A DNA stretch of 64,000 nt from assembly GCF_007988825.1 (NCBI RefSeq), contig NZ_BJUW01000013.1, forward strand, positions 20,358-84,357, written 5' to 3'. Source of the DNA: Microbacterium aerolatum. Lineage in GTDB: Bacteria > Actinomycetota > Actinomycetes > Actinomycetales > Microbacteriaceae. The translations under genes were made by a program, and so were the position numbers. Positions 35,581-45,435 of this stretch are shown here, in pieces. Below the pieces are notes generated by a model. That model did not search any database. It worked only from the letters and a program-made list of their open reading frames with translations, and was not told the DNA's origin. The first letter of the stretch is position 1. The number at the start of each line of letters is the position of its first letter.

Positions 35581-38355
35581 GGGATCTTCTGCGTGTGAGA
35601 TCTTCTCGAGCGACGCTGCGATCTGAGCGACGACGGGGCCAGGGACGCTGAAGAGCGCCGCCGCCAGTGGCGTCTGCAACGTCCAGTCGGTCCTTCTTCG
35701 AACGTTGTCCGCCAAGGCAGGGTCATGCTCGTCCAGGACGCTCATGACCGCAGCGTAAGCTGCGGGATCGTCGACGACCGCGGAGACCGGCGACCACAAC
35801 GTCGATGCGGCAACCGGCACCGGGCGCTCGTCATCCGTCACCCAGGAGTAGCTGCCGGTACCCACCTCCTGGCGCTCGACGCCCGGGATCTCCACGACCG
35901 CTCGGGCATGGGCCGGCACGGTCAGCGACCACTCGATCTGGGCCCCACGACGCCGCCACCCGCCTCGGATTCTCCCCGAGACGGTATCGACCTCGGCTTC
36001 GATGTCGTCAAGGCCGGCAAGAGCCACCGGTGCGAATCGGATGCCGGCATATCCAGGCTCCTCCGGCGTGATTCCAGCCAAGCGCCGATACATCCAATCG
36101 ACGACCGCGCCCAGAGCGTAGTGATTGAACGACGTCATCTCTCCGGGGTTGATCGAGCCGTCAGGAAGCATGGAATCCCATCTTTCCCAGATGGTGGTCG
36201 CCCCCATCGTCACCGGGTACAGCCACGACGGCGCTCGGGTCTGCAGCAACAGCGCCGAGGCCTCCCGGTCGTACCCGTGGTCGGTGAGGGCATCCAGTAC
36301 GAGCGGCGTCCCGATGAAGCCGGTGGAGATGTGGAAGGCGTCGCGCTTGACGACGTGCGCGAGCCGGGAAGCCAGTGCGCGACGGACATCGTCGTCGGTG
36401 ATCAGATCGAACTGCAGAGCCAGCGCATAAGCGGTCGGGGCATCCGAAAGCATCCTTCCGTCGGCGGTGAGGTAGGCGGAGCGGAACGCCTCTCGCACCT
36501 GTGCTGCCTGTGCGCTCGCGCGCTGAGCACCGCCGGAATGTCCACCGCGTTCTGCAGCGACGGCGAGCAGATCGAGCGATCGGCACAGGTAGGAGGTTGC
36601 GACGATGCCCGGCGCGACCTTCGAAGCGCCCGCCATGTCCGGCGGAGCCGACGGATCCAACCAATCGCCGAACTGCAGCGTCGTCTCCCACAATCCCACC
36701 CCGCCGGCGGCTTCGATCTCTTTATCGACCCACGCCCGCATGGATGCGATGGAGTCGACGAGGACACCCTCATCGGCGTATCGCTCTTCGAGAACACTGG
36801 GCACGATCGTGGCTGCGTCACCCCACCCTGCCGCGGGCCACGCGAAGCCGAACACGTTCGGCACAATCGTGGGAACCACACCACCGCTGCTGTCCTGATC
36901 CAGACGAAGGTCGGTGAGCCAGTTCGCCAGGAATGCATTGCAGTCGAAGAGCGTGGATGCTGTCGGCGCGAAGATCTGGGCGTCTCCGGTCCAGCCGAGG
37001 CGCTCGTCACGCTGAGGGCAATCGGTGGGAAGCGCGAGAAAGTTGCCACGCATACTCCAGACGACATTCTCGTGCAGACGCTGCAGCAGCGGATGCGATG
37101 TCGTCAGCCACCCCGTGCGGCGCATGTCACTGTGCAACACCACGGCGCGGATCGCCGCGGGATCGAGGATGCCCGGCCAACCGGACACCTCTGCATATCG
37201 AAACCCGTGGAAGGTGCCAGAGGGTTCGAAGACGTCACGTTCACTTCCCGACAGGATGAAAGTGTCCGTCGCCGCGGCGCGGCGCAGCGGTCGCGTCGCG
37301 ATCTCGCCGTCCTCGAGCACTTCGGCGTGGCGAATCACGACCTCAGTACCCGCCGGCCCGGACACTGAGAACCGCAGCCGGCCGACGATGTTCTGACCGA
37401 AATCCAGCACCGTCCGACCGGACGGCGTCGTGATCACCTCGAGCACCTCACGTTCGGCGATGCGCCGGACCGGCTCGCTGAATCGAGCGACAGGCACCGG
37501 CTGCTGGGCGCCGACGACGGCAGCGGGCCATCGAGGCGCTGTCGTCAGCCACCAGTCCTCGGCGCGCCGCAGGTCGATCTTCTCGCCGTCGTAGATTCCA
37601 GAAGTGATGAATGCGCCGGCGCCGGATGCTTCCCACTCGCCATCCGAGCTGATGACCTCTTCCGTGCCGTCGGCGTAGCGGAGGTGCAGTTGGGCTGCCA
37701 CCGACGGCTGATCGCCGTAGACGCGCTCGGCCTCGTCTGCGAACCCGTAGCTTTCCGTATACCAGCCGCCGAACACCTCGAATCCGAGCGTGTGATCACC
37801 GGCTGATAGGAGAGCAGTGACATCGACCGTCTCATGCAACACGCGGTGCGGATAAGAGGTCCACCCCGGAGACAGCACGGCGTCGTCGACGACGCGCCCG
37901 TCGACGCGAAACGTCGCGACTCCCAGAGCCGACCAATACATCGTTGCGCAGACGAGTTCACCGGAGATGTGAATGCGGTGTCGAGCGATGAACGGCTGCG
38001 CCGCGGCATCCGGTTCCGCAAGCGCCACGAATGCCGCTCGCCACTCGTCGACGTCGAGGGCGCCGAACCGGATCACGCACGGCCCGCTCTCCAACCAGTT
38101 ACCTTCGCCATCGCGCACCCGCACACGAACGGTGACCTCCTGCCTCGGCAACAGGTCATCGAATGGCCAGGCGACGAGCACGTGGTCAGCGCCATCGAGC
38201 ACGGCGCTGCGGCTGTCATCGAGGAGCACTTCCGCGGCGGTCTGCACCCACCCGGGCTCGGAGGTCTCGACGACCCAGCTCAGTCGGGGCCGGGCCGTGG
38301 CCACCCAGGGCGAATCTTCGCGGTACTCCGCACGGAGCTTCACGGTCGTCGTCAT
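35566..38355 (-). CDS. GH78 alpha-L-rhamnosidase
   Basis: 929 residues from ATG 38355, which overlaps the GH3 stop. The architecture follows bacterial GH78: N-terminal beta-sandwich domains (about 1-330, with VLDFGQNIVGRLRF before the catalytic part), an (alpha/alpha)6 barrel and a C-terminal beta domain. Catalytic-region motifs: DCPQRDERLGWTGDAQIFA (Asp and Glu), QFGDWLDPS, and TTIWERWDSMLPDG with the second Glu. No signal peptide is visible, so it acts inside the cell on imported rhamnosides such as rutinosides or neohesperidosides. It is the last gene of the Dpp-GH3 run. Confidence 0.92.
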   Translation of the reverse strand: MTTTVKLRAEYREDSPWVATARPRLSWVVETSEPGWVQTAAEVLLDDSRSAVLDGADHVLVAWPFDDLLPRQEVTVRVRVRDGEGNWLESGPCVIRFGALDVDEWRAAFVALAEPDAAAQPFIARHRIHISGELVCATMYWSALGVATFRVDGRVVDDAVLSPGWTSYPHRVLHETVDVTALLSAGDHTLGFEVFGGWYTESYGFADEAERVYGDQPSVAAQLHLRYADGTEEVISSDGEWEASGAGAFITSGIYDGEKIDLRRAEDWWLTTAPRWPAAVVGAQQPVPVARFSEPVRRIAEREVLEVITTPSGRTVLDFGQNIVGRLRFSVSGPAGTEVVIRHAEVLEDGEIATRPLRRAAATDTFILSGSERDVFEPSGTFHGFRYAEVSGWPGILDPAAIRAVVLHSDMRRTGWLTTSHPLLQRLHENVVWSMRGNFLALPTDCPQRDERLGWTGDAQIFAPTASTLFDCNAFLANWLTDLRLDQDSSGGVVPTIVPNVFGFAWPAAGWGDAATIVPSVLEERYADEGVLVDSIASMRAWVDKEIEAAGGVGLWETTLQFGDWLDPSAPPDMAGASKVAPGIVATSYLCRSLDLLAVAAERGGHSGGAQRASAQAAQVREAFRSAYLTADGRMLSDAPTAYALALQFDLITDDDVRRALASRLAHVVKRDAFHISTGFIGTPLVLDALTDHGYDREASALLLQTRAPSWLYPVTMGATTIWERWDSMLPDGSINPGEMTSFNHYALGAVVDWMYRRLAGITPEEPGYAGIRFAPVALAGLDDIEAEVDTVSGRIRGGWRRRGAQIEWSLTVPAHARAVVEIPGVERQEVGTGSYSWVTDDERPVPVAASTLWSPVSAVVDDPAAYAAVMSVLDEHDPALADNVRRRTDWTLQTPLAAALFSVPGPVVAQIAASLEKISHAEDPVMRE

Positions 38356-40139
38356 GATCGGGTCGTCGCGCTTTCGTCTGCTGCCGCGCTCACAGCCACA
38401 TGCCACCCCGCGGGGAACAGGGGGGCAAGCGTGTCGTTGAGCGCGTCAGGAGCGCTCCGCGCGACCGCGGCCATCGAACGAGGCAGTTCGAACGGCAGTT
38501 GCCCCTCGGCAGTCGTAGCCCCGCACAGCACCTGAAGTACAGCCGCATCTGACGCTCCGAAGTCGGCGACGATGGCGGCGACCTCGTCCACGAACGGCGT
38601 CAAGATCGCCGGCCGGTTCATCTCAACGACGAGAATCACAGGAACCCGTCGCGCCAACCCCACGATGCGCTCGATGAGCGCGTCAGGGAACTCTAGGCTT
38701 CCCTGCTGCATCCCTGCTTCGAGGAAGTAGTGGTCTCGGTGCTCCCACGGCGCGCGGACTCTCACGATCGCCACATCCGCGAGATCGGCGTCTACAGCGG
38801 CCCATCCATCCGGGAGCACCTCGGCGGATGTGTTCACGAGGTGCACCTTCTGTCGTCCTGCCAGCGGCAGAACGGGCGCAGCCTCCGAGCCGTTGTAAAG
38901 CACCGTGAGCGCTCGCGACTGTGCACTGGCGGCCAACTCAGCATCGCCTGATCGAGGCAGGGCGGCGTGCGCGACAGCATCGCTCGGCGCGTCGTCAAGC
39001 AGGCCGAGTCCCACCATCAGCTGCACGATGCGCGCCGCCGACACAGCGACGCGCTCAGCGTCCAGCAGGCCCGCGCTCATCGTGCTGCGGATGAGAGCAG
39101 AGTCCCTCTCGCCCCCGAGCTGATCGACTCCCGCTTCGAAGATCCGCGCGACGCGCGCGGACTCGGACAGATGCTCGACCCCCCATGCGCGTGCGGGGAA
39201 CGGTTTGCCCGCGATCTCGATGTCGGTGACGAGGCCGAAATCGCTGAGCACCACACCGTCGTAACCGAGGCGCTCCCGAAGCAGACCCGTGATGATCTGC
39301 CGATTGAACGCGAACCCGACCGGTTCGACGGGCTCGCCGTCAAGCTCCAGCCCCACCGGCATGCCGTAGTAAGGCATGATCGCCGCGGTTCCCGCCGCGA
39401 TCGCCGTGCGAAACGGCTCGAGGTGGTCCTGGAACCGGCCACCCGGGTAGACCTGCTCTCGACCGTAGGGAAAATGGGGGTCTTCGCCGTCGAGCTGAGG
39501 TCCGCCGCCGGGAAAGTGCTTCACGGTTGCAGCGACGCTCTGCGGTCCGAGCTCGGGCCCCTGGAGTCCGTCGAGAAAGGCCTCCAGCATGTGGCTCGTC
39601 GTCTTGGGATCGGCGTGGAAACTCTGCGCTTGCCGGGCCCAACGCGGCTCGGTGGCGAGATCAACCTGCGGGTGCAGGGCCATCCGTATCCCCATCGCCA
39701 GATAGTCCTGCCTGACGATGTCTGCATACCGGCGGACGAGCTCGACGTCGCCGATCGCACCCAGCCCAAGATTCTCCGGCCACTGAGACACCCCGGACGC
39801 CCGATGGGAAGCCCCGTCGTTCTGCATGAACGAGTGGCGTGGATCTGTGGAGAACACCGCAGGGAGCTTCGAACCCGTGGAGCGAGCGATCTCCTGCAAT
39901 CCGGCGAGAATCTCGGCGGTGGCTTTCGGGTCGGGAATCGAACCGAGGCAGAAGAAGCGGATGCCGTGGTCTTCGATCAGCTCTCGCATGCTGGGTCCTC
40001 CGAACCCCGAGGACCCATCGGGATCGTGGTTGAGCGCCACGATCGGATGCAACAGCAGCCCGATCTGCTGATCCAGGGAGAGCGCGTCGACGATCTCCCG
40101 TGCCCGGTTCACGCTGTGGGTCGTGTCGATCGTGGTCAT
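38352..40139 (-). CDS. GH3-family glycoside hydrolase
   Basis: 595 residues without a signal peptide. GH3 landmarks: VFSTDPRH near 110, the lysine-histidine motif VKHFPGGGPQLDGEDPH near 205, and the nucleophile region GYDGVVLSDFG near 305. A C-terminal sandwich domain follows. Activity is probably beta-glucosidase or a similar exo-glycosidase; substrate cannot be fixed from sequence. It overlaps the ABC ATPase gene and the rhamnosidase gene by 4 nt each, implying uptake and cytoplasmic trimming of a rhamnosyl-glucoside. Confidence 0.88.
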   Translation of the reverse strand: MTTIDTTHSVNRAREIVDALSLDQQIGLLLHPIVALNHDPDGSSGFGGPSMRELIEDHGIRFFCLGSIPDPKATAEILAGLQEIARSTGSKLPAVFSTDPRHSFMQNDGASHRASGVSQWPENLGLGAIGDVELVRRYADIVRQDYLAMGIRMALHPQVDLATEPRWARQAQSFHADPKTTSHMLEAFLDGLQGPELGPQSVAATVKHFPGGGPQLDGEDPHFPYGREQVYPGGRFQDHLEPFRTAIAAGTAAIMPYYGMPVGLELDGEPVEPVGFAFNRQIITGLLRERLGYDGVVLSDFGLVTDIEIAGKPFPARAWGVEHLSESARVARIFEAGVDQLGGERDSALIRSTMSAGLLDAERVAVSAARIVQLMVGLGLLDDAPSDAVAHAALPRSGDAELAASAQSRALTVLYNGSEAAPVLPLAGRQKVHLVNTSAEVLPDGWAAVDADLADVAIVRVRAPWEHRDHYFLEAGMQQGSLEFPDALIERIVGLARRVPVILVVEMNRPAILTPFVDEVAAIVADFGASDAAVLQVLCGATTAEGQLPFELPRSMAAVARSAPDALNDTLAPLFPAGWHVAVSAAADESATTRS

Positions 40140-41002
40140 GCCTTCTCTTCCTGGGTATCTTGCGGTGCGCGCTGGGTGTCTTGCGGTACGCGCGAATCGA
40201 GATACGCGGCACGCCGTGCTTTCTGTAGCGCCGGGTCCGCCACGGGAGCCGCCAGCAGCAGCTTTCTCGTGTAGGCGCTCTTCGGCGCAGACGTCACCTC
40301 TGCGGCGGTTCCGCTTTCGACGATGCGCCCCTGCCTCATCACTGCGATGCGATGGCTCATGACTCGCACGACCGAGAGGTCGTGGGAGATGAAGAGGTAC
40401 GCGACACCTGTGCGCCGCTGCACTTCAAGAAAGAGGTCAAGCACCCGTGATTGCGTGGTGAGGTCGAGCGCGGAAACCGGCTCATCGCAGATGATCAGGC
40501 GAGGCTCCAGCACGAGAGCCCGTGCGATCGCGATCCGCTGCCGCTGTCCGCCAGAGAAGTCACGTGGGAGGCGGTCGACGGCATCGGGGGGCAGGTTCAC
40601 GAGCGAGAGCGCTTCCGTGATCCGTCGATCCGCTTCGCGCCGTCCGACTTTACGCACCCGCAACGGTTCGGCCAGGGTCTCCCCAATAGTCAACGAGGGG
40701 CTCAACGACGAGTAGGGATCCTGGAAGACGACCTGGATGTCGCTCGCCAGCCGGCGTCGTTCTCGGGTGTGTGCGTGAGCGATCTCTTCTCCGGCGAAAG
40801 TGATGCTGCCGGAGCTGACGGGCGCGAGGCCGAGCACCGCACGACCCAGAGTGGACTTTCCTGAACCGGACTCACCGACCAGCCCCAGCGATTCACCCTC
40901 GCGGATGTCGAGAGAGACGTCACGAAGAGCAGTGAATGGCGGCTTGCGCCAACTGCGCCGCGCATAGGTCACGGAGAGATCGGTGATTGTGAGCAGTCTC
41001 AT
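40136..41002 (-). CDS. Oligosaccharide/peptide ABC transporter ATPase (OppF/DppF type)
   Basis: 288 residues from ATG 41002, overlapping the previous stop. Walker A GESGSGKST, Q-loop VVFQDPYSS, signature DFSGGQRQR, Walker B LIICDEPVSALD and switch His in ISHDLSVV. The C-terminus repeats PQDTQRAPQDTQ. It is one of two ATPase domains of the transporter; the other is fused to a permease at 40999-42789. The linked glycosidase genes indicate an oligosaccharide or glycoside cargo rather than peptides. Confidence 0.92.
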   Translation of the reverse strand: MRLLTITDLSVTYARRSWRKPPFTALRDVSLDIREGESLGLVGESGSGKSTLGRAVLGLAPVSSGSITFAGEEIAHAHTRERRRLASDIQVVFQDPYSSLSPSLTIGETLAEPLRVRKVGRREADRRITEALSLVNLPPDAVDRLPRDFSGGQRQRIAIARALVLEPRLIICDEPVSALDLTTQSRVLDLFLEVQRRTGVAYLFISHDLSVVRVMSHRIAVMRQGRIVESGTAAEVTSAPKSAYTRKLLLAAPVADPALQKARRAAYLDSRVPQDTQRAPQDTQEEKA

Positions 41003-42789
41003 CGGCCGGCCTCCGCTCGAGGTGCCCACGGCTCGCGGGTGGGTGCCCCGTCCAAGAGGGCAGCGAACAGGCTCCGCGTATACGAGTGCTGTGGATCCGC
41101 AAAGACATCGGTGACCGTTCCTGTCTCCACGACGGCGCCAGCACGCATGACCGAGACACGATCGGCCAGATCGGCAACGACTCCGAAGTTGTGCGTCACC
41201 AGCAGTACCGCGAGTCCGAGTTCCTGCTGCAGCTCGCGAAGCAACTGCAGAACCTCAGCCTGGACGGTCACGTCAAGTGCCGTCGTCGGCTCATCCGCGA
41301 TGACGAGCGCAGGCTTGCAGGAAATCGCTCCCGCAATGAGAATCCGCTGCGCCATGCCGCCGGAGATCTCGTGCGGATACGAGGCCATCACTCGCTCTGG
41401 GTCGTCGATGCCAACGCGGATGAGCAGTTCCTGCGACCGATCACGCGCCTCGGCCTTCGCCATGCCCATCACTGCGCGCATCGGCTCGATCAGCTGATGC
41501 CCGATCGTATAAGAGGGGTCCAGATTGCTGAGCGGCTCCTGCGGTACGTAGCCGATGTGCCTTCCGAGGAGCCGATCGACCTGTGAGCTGCCCGTGCTCG
41601 CACGCTGCTGACCGTCGAACGTCACGGTTCCACCGACGATCCGACCACCCGCAGGCAGCAGACCGAGGGTAGCCCATGCTGTCTGCGTCTTGCCGGATCC
41701 GGATTCACCGATGAGTGCGTGCACCTCCCCCGCTGCAACCGAAAGTGAAACGCCGTCCACGACCGTGGACCACGCTGCTCCCTTGGGATAGGCCACTGCC
41801 AGGTCGGTGATCTGCAGAAGCGGTGCGGGCGTCGTGTTGCCGTTGGCATGCACCATCGGTGCATCAGCGCGCGGATGCGGCGCCGACCACTCCGAACGAG
41901 AGCGGTTGCGGTCGCCGCCACTGAACTCCATCTCGTCACGCAGTGCAGTGCCGAGAAGAGTGAGCGCGATACATGTGAGGCCGATGGCGAGAGCCGGCCA
42001 GATCATCAGTGCCGGCGCGCGGAAGATGTTGTAGAAGCCCTCGCTGAGCATTCCTCCCCATGACGGCAATGAAGTGTCTCCCAGCCCGAGGAAGTCGATG
42101 ATTGCCTGGACACCGACTCCGACGCTGAAGATCCCGGCGACAAGCAGAATCGCCGGGGCGCGCACTGCGGTCAGCACGTGCCGCCCGATCACCCGCACAT
42201 TACCGAGGCCGGCGACCTTGGCTGCGTCGATGTAGAGCTCCTCTCTCACCGCGCGGACGGCGCCGGAGACGACACGATAGAACGACGGAGAGATCAGAAC
42301 CCCGAATATCGCCATCACGAGCCAGATGGATGGGCCGACCACAGCTCGGACTGCCAGCAGAACCACCAACGCCGGCAACGCCATGACGAGACCGGCCAGC
42401 CAAGCAGCTGCGTTGTCGAACCACCCGCCGTAGTAGCCGGCAATGAGGCCGGTAGGGATGCCTATTACTGCCGCGACGATGACCGTGACGAGCGCCCCAG
42501 CCAAGCTGATCGACGATGCGACGACCAGACGGGACAGCACGTCCCGCCCGGCGCTGTCACCCCCGAGCAGGTGTTCGGCGCTCGGCGTGGAGAGAACGTT
42601 GCCGATGTCGGCAGCGTTCGGGTCGAATGGGACGATGAATGGCCCGACGACGGCGACCAGCGCGAGTGCCGCGAGGTAGGTGAGACAGATGACCCCGAGA
42701 GTGTTCCCGATCAGTCGACGAAAGAGATTCTTGCGCCTGGTCGGTGGTCCCTGCGGAACCGGCGTGGTATAGACATCTGTTGTCGTCAT
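40999..42789 (-). CDS. ABC transporter permease-ATPase fusion (DppC-DppD type)
   Basis: 596 residues from ATG 42789. Residues about 1-290 form a DppC-type permease with the N-terminal OppC segment and loop DAAKVAGLGNVRVIGRHVL. A linker around 300-325 joins an ATPase domain with GESGSGKTQT, VPQEPLSNLDP, EISGGMAQR and LVIADEPTTALD. Such fusions recur in actinobacterial Dpp/Opp operons. Start and stop overlap both neighbours by 4 nt. Confidence 0.92.
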   Translation of the reverse strand: MTTTDVYTTPVPQGPPTRRKNLFRRLIGNTLGVICLTYLAALALVAVVGPFIVPFDPNAADIGNVLSTPSAEHLLGGDSAGRDVLSRLVVASSISLAGALVTVIVAAVIGIPTGLIAGYYGGWFDNAAAWLAGLVMALPALVVLLAVRAVVGPSIWLVMAIFGVLISPSFYRVVSGAVRAVREELYIDAAKVAGLGNVRVIGRHVLTAVRAPAILLVAGIFSVGVGVQAIIDFLGLGDTSLPSWGGMLSEGFYNIFRAPALMIWPALAIGLTCIALTLLGTALRDEMEFSGGDRNRSRSEWSAPHPRADAPMVHANGNTTPAPLLQITDLAVAYPKGAAWSTVVDGVSLSVAAGEVHALIGESGSGKTQTAWATLGLLPAGGRIVGGTVTFDGQQRASTGSSQVDRLLGRHIGYVPQEPLSNLDPSYTIGHQLIEPMRAVMGMAKAEARDRSQELLIRVGIDDPERVMASYPHEISGGMAQRILIAGAISCKPALVIADEPTTALDVTVQAEVLQLLRELQQELGLAVLLVTHNFGVVADLADRVSVMRAGAVVETGTVTDVFADPQHSYTRSLFAALLDGAPTREPWAPRAEAGR

Positions 42790-43727
42790 GACAGCCGCAC
42801 TTTGGGGTTGAGCCATCCCTGCAACAGGTCGATGGCGAGATTGACGAGGACGACGAGGACAGCGGTGACGATGATGACGCCCATTACGACCGGGATGTCC
42901 CCCTGCGAGGTCGCCGCGATCGCGGCCTGCCCGAGTCCGGGGAGAGAGAAGACCTGCTCGACCACTACCGCACCGCCGAATACGACGATGAACTGAAGTC
43001 CGAGTACACCGAGCGCGGGGCCCGCGGCGTTGCGCAGCACGTGGCCGTAGACGACGCGACGCTTACCGAGGCCCCGCGAGCGAAGCGTGCGCACGTAGTC
43101 CATGCGCAGAACGTCGATCATCCCTCCCCGAACCTGCTGAACGACCGCGGCGGTCGCACCTATCGCCAACGCGATGATCGGCAAAGTGATCGTCGAGAGC
43201 CATCCGCTCACCGAAGAAGTGACGGGAACGTAGCCCGTCGCGGGGAACCATCGCAGCACGAGACCGAAGACCGTTGCGAGAGCGAGAGCGAATAGGAAGC
43301 CGGGGACCGCTGCGCCTACGACTGAAGCAACCTGGACCGTGTGATCCACCCATCCGCGTCGCCCCGCGGCAAGCGCTCCGAGGACGATCGAGAGGATCGC
43401 CGACAACAGGATCGCACCGACGGTGATGGAGAGGGTGACCGGCACGCGCGCTGCGAGAGTCTGTGCGACCGTTTCACCGGTGAACCAAGAACGACCGAGA
43501 TCGCCGGTGACAGCGCTGCTGACCCAGTCGGTGAACTGCGCGAGCAGGGGACGGTCCAGCCCCAGCTCCGAGGCCTTGCGCGCCACGATCTCAGCAGATG
43601 CCGTCTGTCCGACGATGTTGCGCGCGGTGCTCTCGGCGCTGAGATACAGCAGGAAGAACGCCAGGACACACAGCGTCAGAACGGTGACCACACCGGCTGC
43701 GACACGACGAAGAATGAAAGTGATCAT
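42786..43727 (-). CDS. ABC transporter permease (DppB/OppB type)
   Basis: 313 residues with six helices. It begins MITFILRRVAAGVVTVLTL, typical of DppB, and has the permease loop YVRTLRSRGLGKRRVVYGHVL followed by LGVLGLQFIVVFGGAVVVEQVFSLPGLG, each characteristic of the family. It pairs with the fused permease-ATPase downstream. A strong hairpin separates it from the binding-protein gene upstream. Confidence 0.92.
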   Translation of the reverse strand: MITFILRRVAAGVVTVLTLCVLAFFLLYLSAESTARNIVGQTASAEIVARKASELGLDRPLLAQFTDWVSSAVTGDLGRSWFTGETVAQTLAARVPVTLSITVGAILLSAILSIVLGALAAGRRGWVDHTVQVASVVGAAVPGFLFALALATVFGLVLRWFPATGYVPVTSSVSGWLSTITLPIIALAIGATAAVVQQVRGGMIDVLRMDYVRTLRSRGLGKRRVVYGHVLRNAAGPALGVLGLQFIVVFGGAVVVEQVFSLPGLGQAAIAATSQGDIPVVMGVIIVTAVLVVLVNLAIDLLQGWLNPKVRLS

Positions 43728-43736
43728 GATGAGAAC

Positions 43737-43765
43737 GGAGGGGCGGCACCGAATGCCGCCCCTCC
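43737..43765 (-). promoter_or_regulatory. Stem-loop between SBP and DppB-type genes
   Basis: GGAGGGGCGGCA and its exact complement (12 bp) with loop CCGAA separate the binding-protein gene from the permease gene. As at 30158, it probably stabilises the binding-protein mRNA or limits read-through; it has no T-tract. Confidence 0.75.
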
Positions 43766-43771
43766 TGATTC

Positions 43772-45298
43772 CTACTCGGCGGGCTCGATGTTCCAGAGAT
43801 AAGGAGCGATGTTGTCGGACTGCATCACGACGGTGGTCGCATCGTCACTGAAGAATGCACTCTGCAGGCGATAGCTCGGTGCAAACCATGCCTGCTCCAC
43901 GATCCACTCGTTGATCTTCTGTGCGATCGGCTCGACCTCATCCTGAGACGCAACCTGCAGCTCGGCCGCAAGCGCGGTCAGTTCTGAGTTCTCGGTGTGA
44001 AGCGGATTCCATGTCGCGTGCGGCAGCATCGAGAACTGCAGCGTCTGCCACGCAGTCGGGTCTGACTGCAGCTGGAACGGGAACGCCGCCCACGTGCCAC
44101 CGAGCATCTTCGGGAAGAGATCCTCGCCCGTCTGCTCCCACTGGACGTCGATCCCCGCCGCGGTGAGCTGCTCGCCATAGATCGCGAACTCGGACTCGGG
44201 CACGAAGTTGTTGCGCGGCATGACAAGGGTGAAACCGTCGGGATAGCCGGCTTCCGCGAGAAGCGCCTTGGCCTTCTCGGGATCGTACTCGTAGCGCTCG
44301 TCGAGCTCCTCCGAGTAGGCATCACTGTTCACCGAGAAGACCTGAGTGGTCGGAACCGCGTATCCGGCCGCCAGTGCTTTCACGAGGGACTCGCGGTCGA
44401 GCGCGTGGTTGATCGCCTGGCGTACCCTCACGTCGCCGAGCGCCGGGTTCACCGTTCCGTCGCGGTCGACGAGGAGGAATCCGGCCCAGTTCAGTTCGAC
44501 GAGGTTCACCGTGTATCCGGCGGCTTCGGCATCCGGAATCTGAGTAGGAGTGTTCGATGCGGATACGTCGATCTGACCGCCCTTGAGCGCATTCACCAGT
44601 GCTGTAGCGTCACCGTAAACCGTGACCTCGATCTCGTCATAGTGCACAGACTCCGTGTCCCAGTAGTCATCTTTCTTCTCGAAGACGTACTTGGAACCGA
44701 CCACGGTCTCATCGGCGCGGAGCTCATAGGGCCCGGTTCCCACCGGTCTGGTCTGCGCGTCGTCAGACTCCCACATCGATGGGCTCCCCTGAAGTCCCGC
44801 ATTCTGTGACAGGTAACCCAGGAACGCCGGGTCAGGAGCAGAAAGCGTGATGAGCAGGGTGTGCTCGTCCACAGCTTCGGCCGAGGCCAACGCCTGGAGG
44901 AACGACGCATTGTCGCTCGTACCGTCACGGAACCTGGTGAGGTTGCCCGCGGCGACCTCCGCCGTGAACGCTTCGCCGTCCGAGAACTCGACGCCTTCCC
45001 TGAGAGTGAGCGTGAGCTGGGTGAGAGAGTCGTCCCACTCCCACTCGGTCGCGAGGCCAGGGATCAGGGCACCGTCTGGGTCAGCGCGTAGAAGAGTGTC
45101 GTATACCGGCTGCAGATAGGCGACGTCGCCGGCCCAGCGTGCCTCCCAAGGCGCGAAAGACGCCAGTGCGTCGGCAGCCCCATAGCGAAGCGTCGACGGC
45201 TCCTCCGACGCGGGGCTTCCTCCGCCCGCGCACGCCGACAGGGTGAGGAGGCCGACCACTCCCATACTGACGGCCCAGAGTTTCTTGCTGCGGTGCAT
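43772..45298 (-). CDS. Family 5 extracellular solute-binding lipoprotein
   Basis: 508 residues. Signal peptide with lipobox LLTLSACAGGGS (Cys near 23). Family-5 features: LTLTLREGVEFSDGEAFTAEV early, VRQAINHALDRESLVKAL near 300 and the ending SDNIAPYLWNIEPAE. Family 5 binds peptides, nickel or oligosaccharides. The co-transcribed permeases, ATPases, GH3 and GH78 genes argue for a rhamnose-containing glycoside. Its promoter region contains a perfect palindrome and is shared with a divergent TetR gene. Confidence 0.9.
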   Translation of the reverse strand: MHRSKKLWAVSMGVVGLLTLSACAGGGSPASEEPSTLRYGAADALASFAPWEARWAGDVAYLQPVYDTLLRADPDGALIPGLATEWEWDDSLTQLTLTLREGVEFSDGEAFTAEVAAGNLTRFRDGTSDNASFLQALASAEAVDEHTLLITLSAPDPAFLGYLSQNAGLQGSPSMWESDDAQTRPVGTGPYELRADETVVGSKYVFEKKDDYWDTESVHYDEIEVTVYGDATALVNALKGGQIDVSASNTPTQIPDAEAAGYTVNLVELNWAGFLLVDRDGTVNPALGDVRVRQAINHALDRESLVKALAAGYAVPTTQVFSVNSDAYSEELDERYEYDPEKAKALLAEAGYPDGFTLVMPRNNFVPESEFAIYGEQLTAAGIDVQWEQTGEDLFPKMLGGTWAAFPFQLQSDPTAWQTLQFSMLPHATWNPLHTENSELTALAAELQVASQDEVEPIAQKINEWIVEQAWFAPSYRLQSAFFSDDATTVVMQSDNIAPYLWNIEPAE

Positions 45299-45360
45299 CT
45301 TTGCACGTCCTTTCGCTGCTGCGGGTGACCTTGGTGGTCAAGTTCCGCCAACGTAACACG

Positions 45361-45384
45361 AAAACCGGAGACACATCCGGTTTT
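45361..45384. promoter_or_regulatory. Perfect 9-bp palindrome (TetR operator candidate)
   Basis: AAAACCGGA-GACACA-TCCGGTTTT lies between the divergent binding-protein and TetR genes, about 60 bp from the former start and 50 bp from the latter. Length, symmetry and position are those of an autoregulatory TetR operator. Confidence 0.75.
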
Positions 45385-45435
45385 ATTCCTGAAGCTGCAC
45401 ATCAGTCGCGGTTATGCGTGCTAGCTTCTACTCCC

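Noticed and set aside
35725..37368. 547-codon plus-strand frame
   Set aside because: It is antisense to the GH78 gene; high GC content keeps this frame open and the protein has no recognisable motif.
40999..42789. Frameshift or assembly fusion of permease and ATPase
   Set aside because: Permease-ATPase fusions of this order are known in actinobacterial Dpp operons and the linker reads smoothly.
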